Positions 1-5,631 of a stretch of DNA of 5,640 nt are shown one piece after another (position 1 is the stretch's first letter; the number at the start of each line of letters is the position of its first letter). Location of the stretch: assembly GCA_948745425.1 (NCBI GenBank), contig CAPZDM010000088.1, positions 1 through 5,640 of the forward strand. The letters are read 5' to 3'. Under the pieces are notes generated by a model. The model made no database searches. It was not told the origin of the DNA and was given only the letters and a program-made list of their open reading frames with translations. Source of the stretch: an uncultured Clostridia bacterium (GTDB lineage: Bacteria > Bacillota > Clostridia > TANB77 > CAG-508). The translations under genes and the position numbers were made by a program.

Positions 1-32
1 TCGAATTTTTTTATCCTACTACTCTACATAAA

Positions 33-61
33 GAAGGAATTAGGATATATCTGTCGAATAG
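33..61 (+). promoter_or_regulatory. Candidate sigma-H-type promoter upstream of dnaG-rpoD
   Basis: The -35-like element GAAGGAATT (33-41) fits the Bacillus sigma-H pattern RnAGGAwww at every position. The -10-like element GTCGAATAG (53-61) fits RnnGAATww except for its last base. The 11-base gap lies in the accepted 11-12 range. In B. subtilis the dnaG-sigA operon is known to have a sigma-H promoter, which makes the match more plausible here. It predicts a transcript starting near position 68, about 30 bases before the dnaG ATG. This is a motif match by eye. Whether this organism has sigma-H is unknown. Confidence 0.5.
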
Positions 62-67
62 TATAAT
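40..67 (+). promoter_or_regulatory. Possible overlapping sigma-A promoter for dnaG
   Basis: A perfect TATAAT box lies at 62-67. The best -35 at suitable spacing is TTAGGA (40-45, 16-base spacer), which matches TTGACA at only three of six positions, and there is no TG extension before the -10. If used, initiation would be near position 74, leaving a short leader of about 25 bases before dnaG. It overlaps the sigma-H-like elements, so the two polymerase forms would compete for the same DNA. In such AT-rich DNA a lone TATAAT can be accidental. Confidence 0.4.
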
Positions 68-98
68 GTGAAATAAGAGGAAAGGTGAAAAAAATACA

Positions 99-1877
99 AT
101 GATGAGATATAACAATGAAATAATTGACGAAATAAGAAACAGCAATAATATTTTAGATGTTGTATCACAATATGTTGTATTAAAAAGAAGTGGAAGAAGC
201 TATTCAGGATTATGTCCATTTCATAAAGAAAAATCACCATCTTTTTATGTTTCTCCAGACAAGCAAATATTTCATTGCTTTGGATGTGGAGAAGGAGGAG
301 ATGTTTTAGGATTTATAAAAAAAATCGAAAACATTACTTTTAGAGAAGCAATAGAGGTTTTAGCAGAAAGAGCAAATATTGCATTACCAGTTTTAATAAA
401 CACTGAAAAGGATGAAGAACTACAAAACTTAAAAAATAAGGTATATAAGATAAATGAAATAGCTTCAGAGTTTTATCAAAAAAATTTATTAGTACCAAAT
501 TCCAAAATAGCCCAAGAATATGTAAAAAAAAGAAAAATGGATATGTATACCTTAAAAACATTTGGAATAGGATTTGCTGGAAATTTTGATGAGCTCTATC
601 AAGAACTAAAAAGAAATGAATTTAAAGATGATGAAATATTAGCTTCTAAACTTGTGCTTAAATCTGAGAAAAACGGTAAAATGTATGATGCATTCAGAAA
701 CAGACTAATGTTTACAATAAAAGATGTTAGAGACAGAGTAATTGCCTTCGGAGGAAGAGCATTAGATGACAGTAAGCCAAAATACATAAATTCACCAGAT
801 ACAATTGTATATAATAAAGGACGACATTTATTTGCAATGAATATAGCAAAAAAATGTGGAGAAAAATCAATAATGCTAGTAGAAGGATATATGGATGCAA
901 TTTCTCTACATCAAAGAGGAGTTAATAATGTAGTAGCATCTCTTGGAACTGCTATGACAGAACAGCAGGGACGACTTTTAAATGGATTTGAAAAAGTCAT
1001 AATTGGATATGACTCAGACTCAGCAGGTCAAGGTGCAACTGCAAGAAGTTTGGAAATACTGCAAACTCTTGGATTTGATATAAGAATACTGCAAATAACT
1101 GGAGCAAAAGACCCTGATGAATATGTTTTAAAATATGGTTCAGGTCAAATGAAAAATGCAATGGATAATGCAATATCACTAATTGAATTTAAAGTAAAGA
1201 AATTAAAGGAAACTTTAAATTTAGATAATGTTAGTGATAAAATAAAGTTTTTAAATGAACTTAGCAAAATTTTATTAACTGTTGAAAATGACCTTGAGAA
1301 AGAAGTGTATATCACTAAATTTTCAGAACAATATGATGTATCAAAAGAATCCATATATGCACAATTAAATAAATTACAATATGCAATAAACCAAGGAAGT
1401 AAAATTTTGGAAAAAACAAATGCAATAAAAAGAAACACCTCTAAAGAAAGACAGGAAAATCTTGAAAAAGATACAATAAGAGAGAATTTAATAATTTCCT
1501 TACTATTAAATAACAATAAAGAAGACTTTATAAAAATAAAAGATGCAATAAAAATAGAAGACTTTAAAAACGAAAAAAACAAAAAAATCGCAAAAAAGTT
1601 GTATGAAGAGCTTGAAAAAGGAGATATTAATAATATATTGGACTTATTTGAAGATGAAGAAATCATTAATCACATTACATACATAATGTCCACAGATTTT
1701 GATATTACTGATACAAAAAAGGCAATAGAAGATGTTCTAAGCAAACTTCAAAAGGAGAAAATTATTAATAGAAAAACAGAAATCTTAAAAAAATTGTCAA
1801 GTGAGGACATTTCAAAAGAGGAATTACTAGAATTAGAAAATGAATTAAAGTCCATTAGTAAAAGGCTAACAAAATAG
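99..1877 (+). CDS. dnaG: DNA primase DnaG
   Basis: DnaG synthesises the short RNA primers that DNA polymerase III extends, working with the replicative helicase at the fork. The 592-residue length is normal for the bacterial family. The N-terminal zinc-binding domain shows a CHCC set, C39-x2-H42 and C60-x2-C63, with the usual CPFH and FHCFGCG context. The catalytic core follows (about 120-350). It includes FGGRAL (217-222), the TOPRIM glutamate in VEGYMD (E262) and the metal-binding aspartates in GYDSDSAG (D305, D307), then KDPDEY (337-342). The C-terminal third (about 370-592) is the lysine/glutamate-rich helical region expected to bind DnaB-type helicase and is poorly conserved. The gene is intact with all catalytic residues. 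Two adjacent ATGs (99 and 102) are possible starts. The AAGAGGAAAGGTG purine stretch (75-87) sits 11 bases before the first, which is preferred slightly. rpoD follows after 21 bases, as in the Firmicute macromolecular-synthesis operon. Confidence 0.97.
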   Translation: MMRYNNEIIDEIRNSNNILDVVSQYVVLKRSGRSYSGLCPFHKEKSPSFYVSPDKQIFHCFGCGEGGDVLGFIKKIENITFREAIEVLAERANIALPVLINTEKDEELQNLKNKVYKINEIASEFYQKNLLVPNSKIAQEYVKKRKMDMYTLKTFGIGFAGNFDELYQELKRNEFKDDEILASKLVLKSEKNGKMYDAFRNRLMFTIKDVRDRVIAFGGRALDDSKPKYINSPDTIVYNKGRHLFAMNIAKKCGEKSIMLVEGYMDAISLHQRGVNNVVASLGTAMTEQQGRLLNGFEKVIIGYDSDSAGQGATARSLEILQTLGFDIRILQITGAKDPDEYVLKYGSGQMKNAMDNAISLIEFKVKKLKETLNLDNVSDKIKFLNELSKILLTVENDLEKEVYITKFSEQYDVSKESIYAQLNKLQYAINQGSKILEKTNAIKRNTSKERQENLEKDTIRENLIISLLLNNNKEDFIKIKDAIKIEDFKNEKNKKIAKKLYEELEKGDINNILDLFEDEEIINHITYIMSTDFDITDTKKAIEDVLSKLQKEKIINRKTEILKKLSSEDISKEELLELENELKSISKRLTK

Positions 1878-1898
1878 AATAGAAGGAAGGAGAAATCA

Positions 1899-3029
1899 AT
1901 GAATAAAAAAGAAGAAATAAAACAAGAAGAAAATGAAATAAAGGGCCAAGATCCAAAAGAAAAAGTTGACGATATACTAGAAAAAGCGAAGAAAAAGGGA
2001 GGCATGACATATGGAGAGTTAGCCTCAGAATTAGAAGATGTTAATCCAGACCAGATTGACAAAGTATTTGATGCCTTTGAAAAAAGTGGAGTCGATTTAT
2101 TAGATGGGGACTTCGATGAAGAGCCAGACATCGAAGATTTAAATGATGTAGAAGAAGTCACTATTGAGGAAATGAACAATGTAACAGACTTTGAAGGAAT
2201 TAGTGTAGATGACCCAGTTAGAATGTATTTAAGAGAAATTGGAAAAATTTCATTATTAAGTTATGAAGAAGAATTAGAGCTTGCGAAAAAAATCTTAGAA
2301 GGAGACGAAGAAGCTAGGCAAAAATTATCAGAATCAAACTTAAGATTAGTAGTAAGTATTGCAAAAAAATATCTTGGACGTGGAATGTTATTCTTAGACT
2401 TAATTCAAGAAGGAAACATGGGATTAATTAAAGCTGTAGAAAAATTTGATTATACAAAAGGATATAAATTTAGTACCTATGCTACTTGGTGGATAAGACA
2501 AGCTATAACAAGAGCAATAGCAGATCAAGCAAGAACAATAAGAATACCAGTACACATGGTAGAAACAATAAATAAATTAATACGTACCTCTAGACATTTA
2601 TTACAACAGTTAGGAAGAGAGCCAAGTCCAGAAGAATTAGCAAAAGAATTAGATATGCCGATAGAAAAAGTAATGGAAATACAAAAAATAGCGCAAGATC
2701 CAGTATCACTTGAAACACCTATAGGAGAAGAAGATGACAGCCATTTAGGAGATTTCATCCAAGATGACGATTCACCAGCACCACATGACTCTGCAGCATA
2801 TACATTATTAAAAGAGCAATTAGAAGAAGTAATGAACACATTAACTCAAAGAGAAGCAAAAGTATTAAGACTAAGATTTGGGCTAGATGATGGAAAAGCA
2901 AGAACACTTGAAGAAGTTGGAAGAGAATTTGATGTAACAAGAGAAAGAATCAGACAGATAGAAGCAAAAGCATTAAGAAAATTAAGACACCCAAGTAGAA
3001 GCAAAAAATTAAAAGACTATATGAACTAA
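1899..3029 (+). CDS. rpoD: Primary (housekeeping) RNA polymerase sigma factor RpoD/SigA
   Basis: This sigma-70 factor directs core RNA polymerase to most growth promoters (TTGACA/TATAAT). At 376 residues it has the compact size of Firmicute SigA and lacks the long insert of proteobacterial RpoD. An acidic region 1.1 occupies about 20-95, followed by region 1.2 (DPVRMYLREIG, 105-115). Region 2 contains LIQEGNMGLIKAVEKFD (168-184) and the aromatic melting and -10-binding segment YKFSTYATWWIRQAI (189-203). Region 3 starts at HMVETINK (219-226). Region 4 contains LTQREAKVLRLRFGL (315-329) and the -35-binding helix-turn-helix (about 335-365, with VTRERIRQIEAKALRKLRHP). The ATG has a strong AAGGAG site (1887-1892) at a 6-base spacing and is the natural start. 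The short gap from dnaG implies co-transcription. Full domain content and closeness to the consensus rule out an alternative sigma factor. Confidence 0.98.
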   Translation: MNKKEEIKQEENEIKGQDPKEKVDDILEKAKKKGGMTYGELASELEDVNPDQIDKVFDAFEKSGVDLLDGDFDEEPDIEDLNDVEEVTIEEMNNVTDFEGISVDDPVRMYLREIGKISLLSYEEELELAKKILEGDEEARQKLSESNLRLVVSIAKKYLGRGMLFLDLIQEGNMGLIKAVEKFDYTKGYKFSTYATWWIRQAITRAIADQARTIRIPVHMVETINKLIRTSRHLLQQLGREPSPEELAKELDMPIEKVMEIQKIAQDPVSLETPIGEEDDSHLGDFIQDDDSPAPHDSAAYTLLKEQLEEVMNTLTQREAKVLRLRFGLDDGKARTLEEVGREFDVTRERIRQIEAKALRKLRHPSRSKKLKDYMN

Positions 3030-3063
3030 TCTATGCTTTTATACATGAAAAAATCGATTATTA

Positions 3064-3076
3064 TTCTGAATCAGAA
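3064..3076. repeat. Perfect 13-base palindrome before the small charged ORF
   Basis: TTCTGA-A-TCAGAA is a perfect inverted repeat in the 63-base gap between rpoD and the next ORF. Its right arm touches the AAAGGAAGG ribosome-binding stretch (3074-3083). As RNA it would form at most a four-pair stem with a five-base loop, so it is more believable as a dimeric-protein site than as a terminator, and no T-run follows it. It may also be chance. Confidence 0.35.
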
Positions 3077-3092
3077 AGGAAGGTAATAAAAT

Positions 3093-3461
3093 ATGAGCTA
3101 TGAAAATAAAGAACAAGAAGAACAAGAAGAAAAAAAGATAAGAAACAAGCATAAAAAATTAAATAATCCATTAAAAACAATAATAACAGAGAATACTATT
3201 GTAGAAACTGCCCAAGACATAATAGATAGGGACGTAGACTCAGAAAGAAGAAATGAATTTAAAAAAGCAGAAGAAATTATACAAAATCTTGATCCAGAAT
3301 CAATGCAAAAAAGAAAAAAGAAAAAATCAAAAGAAAAAGAAGAATTTAATAAAACACTTGCATATAATAGACAAAATGAACTATTAAGAGAAAAATCACA
3401 GGAGCAAAACAGAGAAATACAACAAGAAGAAAGAAATAAAGGAATGGAAAGAGGAGAATAA
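3093..3461 (+). CDS. Small highly charged, helical protein of unknown function
   Basis: This 122-residue ORF is not recognised as any named family. It has a credible start: ATG at 3093 preceded by AAAGGAAGGT (3075-3084), with the AAGG core 9 bases upstream. The protein is dominated by Lys, Glu, Arg, Gln and Asn, with no Cys or Trp and almost no Gly, so it is probably helical and soluble or partly disordered. There is no signal peptide or membrane segment. A less charged patch (about 25-48, NPLKTIITENTIVETAQDI) stands out between an acidic/basic N-terminus and a run of lysines near 78-86 (KRKKKKSKEK), which could contact nucleic acid. The C-terminal third (about 95-120) is Gln/Glu-rich and coiled-coil-like. 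It lies 63 bases after rpoD with no terminator between, so it is probably the third gene of the dnaG-rpoD transcript. The function is unknown. Low complexity weakens the coding call, but the ribosome-binding site and context support it. Confidence 0.75.
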   Translation: MSYENKEQEEQEEKKIRNKHKKLNNPLKTIITENTIVETAQDIIDRDVDSERRNEFKKAEEIIQNLDPESMQKRKKKKSKEKEEFNKTLAYNRQNELLREKSQEQNREIQQEERNKGMERGE

Positions 3462-3474
3462 TTTTCAAAAGATA

Positions 3475-3503
3475 TTGACAAATGAGATAAAAACGGGTAT
3501 ACT
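3475..3503 (+). promoter_or_regulatory. Strong sigma-A promoter of tRNA-Met
   Basis: A perfect -35 TTGACA (3475-3480) and a -10 TATACT (3498-3503, one mismatch) are separated by the ideal 17 bases. Initiation is predicted near G3510, about 9 bases before the mature tRNA 5' end, leaving a very short leader for RNase P to remove. The promoter begins 13 bases after the stop codon of the small charged ORF. The tRNA therefore has its own strong promoter in addition to any read-through from the rpoD transcript. Confidence 0.9.
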
Positions 3504-3518
3504 ATTAAAGTATTTTAT

Positions 3519-3595
3519 GGCGATGTAGCTCAGTTGGCTAGAGCATTCGGTTCATACCCGAAGTGTCGAGAGTTCGAATCTCCCCATCGCTACCA
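3519..3595 (+). tRNA. Elongator tRNA-Met (anticodon CAT)
   Basis: The 77-base cloverleaf includes the encoded CCA end (3593-3595). Acceptor GGCGATG (3519-3525) pairs with CATCGCT (3585-3591), with one G.T at the first pair. D-arm GCTC/GAGC (3528-3531/3541-3544) encloses AGTTGGCTA. Anticodon stem TTCGG/CCGAA (3546-3550/3558-3562) carries loop TTCATAC with CAT at 3553-3555. The T loop is TTCGAAT (3573-3579). It is not initiator tRNA: position 1 pairs with 72, and the anticodon stem lacks the three G-C pairs. The loop and stem resemble the B. subtilis elongator rather than tRNA-Ile2, whose CAT would be lysidine-modified. One oddity is the T stem GAGAG/CTCCC, which has an A3569.C3583 mismatch. 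Confidence 0.95.
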
Positions 3596-3632
3596 ATGAC
3601 GTTTCTGTTCGAACCAATAGACAGATTGATAC

Positions 3633-3662
3633 AAAAATCATTCAGTAAGTGAATGATTTTTT
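3633..3662 (+). terminator. Hairpin terminator of tRNA-Met, probably bidirectional
   Basis: AAAAATCATTCA (3633-3644) and TGAATGATTTTT (3650-3661) form a perfect 12-pair stem around the loop GTAAG. On the + strand the stem ends in a run of six T (3657-3662), about 40 bases after the tRNA. Because the stem starts with five A, the minus strand also ends in a T-run. The same structure can therefore stop transcripts arriving from the convergent recombinase gene. The outer pairs are all A-T, so strength rests mostly on the T-run. Confidence 0.82.
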
Positions 3663-3696
3663 GTTTGGAAAATTTTATTGTCTCGCAGAGCCCTCA

Positions 3697-3719
3697 AGTT
3701 GTGTTGGTGTGACACAACT
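3697..3719. repeat. Perfect 8-base inverted repeat in GC-rich patch
   Basis: AGTTGTGT (3697-3704) and ACACAACT (3712-3719) are exact complements around a 7-base loop. A smaller CTC-GCA-GAG mini-palindrome lies just before it (3682-3690). Neither strand has a T-run after the stem, so it is not a standard intrinsic terminator. It is either part of the structured 3' tail of the recombinase mRNA or a protein-binding site at the element end. Confidence 0.7.
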
Positions 3720-3723
3720 CATA

Positions 3724-3764
3724 GGGGAGAACGCTTTAGTTAAGTACACTAAATAATTCTCCCC
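3724..3764. repeat. Two-tier inverted repeat downstream of the recombinase
   Basis: The outer arms GGGGAGAA (3724-3731) and TTCTCCCC (3757-3764) pair perfectly. After a symmetric 3x3 internal loop, the inner arms TTTAGT (3735-3740) and ACTAAA (3748-3753) pair around the 7-base loop TAAGTAC. The four consecutive G-C pairs make it by far the most stable hairpin in the window. No T-tract follows on either strand, so ordinary Rho-independent termination is not supported. It lies 25 bases beyond the recombinase stop codon and could be a recombinase or accessory-protein site, or a stabilising 3' mRNA structure. Confidence 0.8.
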
Positions 3765-3771
3765 ATACATA

Positions 3772-3797
3772 CAGCTTAAATTCTAATAATTAAGCTG
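3772..3797. repeat. Perfect inverted repeat spanning the recombinase stop codon
   Basis: CAGCTTAA (3772-3779) and TTAAGCTG (3790-3797) are exact complements separated by 10 bases. The right arm contains the end of the recombinase reading frame, including its TAA stop (complement of 3790-3792). A hairpin here would form in the mRNA at the stop codon. The 10-base loop and A-T-rich arms make it weaker than its neighbour at 3724-3764. Confidence 0.65.
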
Positions 3798-5457
3798 ATA
3801 TTTTTTTATTTATCATTTTCTCAATTACCATTGTCATATCTTCCAAACTTACTGGAAAAGAAATAATACCAACACCTCTATAATATATATCTATTTCTTG
3901 AACTTTTTTACCATTTATTTTTTCTGCTTGATGAACTAATATCTTTTCTATTAGTTCGTTTAGTATTTCTGGTGTTAGTTCAGTTATCTCAGTATATTTC
4001 TTTACATTAGATATAAATTGTGTTAAATCAGTTGTTTTCTTTTCAGTATTGTTTATTTCCTTTAATAATTGTTCAATCTTTGTTTTTAGCTCTTTTTGTT
4101 CTTTATCATAATTAAAAGATAAGTTTCTAAATCTTTCATCTGTTAGCTTTCCTGAAATATTATCTTCGTAAATATGCTGAAACAAAGTATCAATTTCAAT
4201 TACTCTGTTCTTTGCTCTTTCTAGTTCTTTCTTGTTTTTAGAGATTTGTTTTATCTCATCTTGTGAAGATTTTGCTAACTGTTCTTTTATAAATAAATCT
4301 TCAAAATTTTTCATATAAGCAACTACTCTTTGAATATTCTCTAAAACAATAACTTGTAATACTTTATCTGAAATATAATGAGATGTGCATACAGAAGTGT
4401 CATTCTTATAGCTTGAACATCTATAATGGTCTTTGGCTTTTAAATCTATGACAGGAGATTGAAAATACATTTTTTTGCCACAATCATTACAGAATAGTAA
4501 TCCTGAAAAAATACTTTTCTTGCCTGATCTTGTAGGCTTTTTTCTGTTATTTCTTAACTCTTGTGCAATATTCCAAGTGTATTCATCAATTATTGGCTCA
4601 TGAGTATTTTTAAATATTTTTCTATCTTCTTTTGGAAGAGTAACTTTAGTTTTGTCTTTATAAGAACGAACAGTATATTTAAAATTAACAGTATCTCCAA
4701 TATATTCTTGTCTATCTAAAATACTTGCTACTGTTGTAGCATTCCACTGATGTTTTAATGTTTGTAGTCTAGTAGGGAATGTTCTTCCTATACTTACAAA
4801 GTATTCAGCTGGTGTCATAATATTTCGTTCAGTAAGTATTCTTGAAATTTCAAAAGTTCCATGTCCTTGTATAAAAAGATTATATATTTCCTTTATAACT
4901 TCTGCTGATGGCTCATCAATAACCCATTTTGTTCTATCGTTTTCATCTTTTTTATAACCATAAGGCACATTATTAGCAAGTGAAATACCAGATTCACCTT
5001 TACTTTTAAGAACTGCTCTAACTTTTTGACTTGTATTTTTAGCATGCATTTCATTAAACCAATCTTGAATAGGTAAGAAGTCATTTAAACCTTTACTACT
5101 ATCAATGTTGTCCATTATAGCAATATACCTAATATTTAGCCTTACAAAATCTTCTTCAAGAAGTTGTCCAACAACAAGTCTATTTCTTCCAAGTCTTGAA
5201 TGGTCTTTTACTATGATTGTTCCAATTTGTCCATTTTCAGCAAGTTCCATCATTTCCATAAAAGCAGGTCTTGTAAAAGTAGTTCCAGAATACCCATCAT
5301 CAACAAAAAAACTAATGTTTTGAAATTTGTTATCTTCTGCATATTTACTTAAAATTAATTTTTGATTTTTTATACTATTGCTTTCTCCTGATAGTTCATC
5401 ATCTCTTGATAAACGGCAGTATAAAGCAGTTATTTTATCGCTTTCTAGCTGTTTCAT
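3790..5457 (-). CDS. Large serine recombinase, TndX/TnpX-like (mobile element integrase/excisionase)
   Basis: This 555-residue site-specific recombinase would catalyse excision and integration through a 5' phosphoserine DNA link. The N-terminal resolvase domain (about 8-150) has YCRLSRDD with nucleophile S17 and R15, GYSGTTFTRP (56-64 region), and the active-site stretch KDHSRLGRN (K84, D85, R88, R91), so it looks catalytically intact. The recombinase domain follows (about 160-275, starting at VPYGYKK). A zinc ribbon comes next, with C323-x2-C326 and C347-x9-C357. A long Lys/Glu coiled coil (about 395-475) and a C-terminal domain like those of TndX-group proteins (about 490-545) complete it. 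The length is close to Tn5397 TndX and shorter than Tn4451 TnpX. The ATG has an AAAGGAG site (5464-5470, minus strand) 6 bases upstream. It converges on tRNA-Met, and no other element genes are visible. Which element it moves cannot be named. Confidence 0.93.
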   Translation of the reverse strand: MKQLESDKITALYCRLSRDDELSGESNSIKNQKLILSKYAEDNKFQNISFFVDDGYSGTTFTRPAFMEMMELAENGQIGTIIVKDHSRLGRNRLVVGQLLEEDFVRLNIRYIAIMDNIDSSKGLNDFLPIQDWFNEMHAKNTSQKVRAVLKSKGESGISLANNVPYGYKKDENDRTKWVIDEPSAEVIKEIYNLFIQGHGTFEISRILTERNIMTPAEYFVSIGRTFPTRLQTLKHQWNATTVASILDRQEYIGDTVNFKYTVRSYKDKTKVTLPKEDRKIFKNTHEPIIDEYTWNIAQELRNNRKKPTRSGKKSIFSGLLFCNDCGKKMYFQSPVIDLKAKDHYRCSSYKNDTSVCTSHYISDKVLQVIVLENIQRVVAYMKNFEDLFIKEQLAKSSQDEIKQISKNKKELERAKNRVIEIDTLFQHIYEDNISGKLTDERFRNLSFNYDKEQKELKTKIEQLLKEINNTEKKTTDLTQFISNVKKYTEITELTPEILNELIEKILVHQAEKINGKKVQEIDIYYRGVGIISFPVSLEDMTMVIEKMINKKISA

Positions 5458-5479
5458 TATTTTCTCCTTTCTTTGACAG

Positions 5480-5547
5480 CTTGAAATACGATATAAAATT
5501 ATAGTTACTACATTTCAAGTAGTGTTTATAATATACCATATTTCAAA
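5480..5547. repeat. Three copies of a TTGAAAT motif around the recombinase promoter
   Basis: CTTGAAATA (5480-5488), its inverted form ATTTCAAG (5512-5519) and a second inverted copy TATTTCAAA (5539-5547) share the core TTGAAAT/ATTTCAA. Their centres are about 28-32 bases apart, near three helical turns. One copy lies in the -35/-10 spacer, one near the predicted transcript start and one just before the ribosome-binding site. This is the layout of an operator array, although A/T-only cores recur easily in DNA of this composition. ACTAC/GTAGT (5507-5511/5519-5523) also brackets the middle copy. Confidence 0.4.
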
Positions 5548-5559
5548 CTAAAAATTCAA
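5530..5559 (-). promoter_or_regulatory. Likely promoter of the recombinase gene
   Basis: Read on the minus strand, the -35 is TTGAAT (5559-5554) and the -10 is TATATT (5535-5530) with an 18-base spacer. TGG directly precedes the -10, giving an extended -10 that compensates for the imperfect boxes. Initiation would be near 5523, giving an untranslated leader of about 65 bases that contains the TTGAAAT copies. The promoter lies inside the element. No further gene is seen between 5460 and the window end. Confidence 0.6.
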
Positions 5560-5600
5560 TACAAAAAATATTACTTTTGGAAGTTCCTTAAATTTAAAAG

Positions 5601-5631
5601 TAAATTCCAGTAAAAGACTAATAGGAATTTA
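5601..5631. repeat. 8-base inverted repeat upstream of the recombinase promoter
   Basis: TAAATTCC (5601-5608) and GGAATTTA (5624-5631) are exact complements with a 15-base spacer. Two TTTTGGAA copies flank the region (5575-5582 and 5633-5640). It is not followed by a T-run. It could be a regulator site or simply a chance feature of A/T-rich intergenic DNA, as arms this short recur often. Confidence 0.35.

Noticed and set aside
52..58. TGTCGAA, identical to the core of a Spo0A-binding (0A) box, upstream of dnaG.
   Set aside because: The bases are already accounted for by the sigma-H-like -10 element, whose GAAT core overlaps them. A single 7-mer with no second box is not enough to call Spo0A control.
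1612..1639. TTGAAA - 16 bases - TATATT inside dnaG, a possible internal promoter for rpoD.
   Set aside because: Such pairs arise often in AT-rich coding DNA. The -10 is weak, it lies some 260 bases upstream of rpoD, and nothing else supports it, although internal sigA promoters exist in other Firmicutes.
1145..1666. Open frame of about 170 codons on the minus strand within dnaG (and a similar one at 1748-2179).
   Set aside because: The products are Ser/Phe/Leu/Ile-rich mirror images of Lys/Glu-rich coding sequence, lack credible ribosome-binding sites and lie wholly inside strongly recognised genes.
3093..3461. Considered whether the small Lys/Glu-rich ORF is just a non-coding purine-rich stretch.
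   Set aside because: The idea was not adopted because a proper ribosome-binding site, an uninterrupted frame of 122 codons and a position directly between rpoD and the tRNA promoter favour a real gene. The call was kept at moderate confidence.
3601..3615. GTTCGAA after the tRNA repeats the GTTCGAA of the tRNA T loop (3572-3578), suggesting a duplicated tRNA 3' end as left by integration.
   Set aside because: Only seven bases match, the flanks diverge at once, and the word is the universal T-loop consensus. A true att duplication would extend into the acceptor stem.
5105..5323. A 72-codon + strand frame with a hydrophobic N-terminus opposite the recombinase catalytic domain.
   Set aside because: It is antisense to conserved resolvase motifs and has no family resemblance, so it is best explained as a shadow frame.
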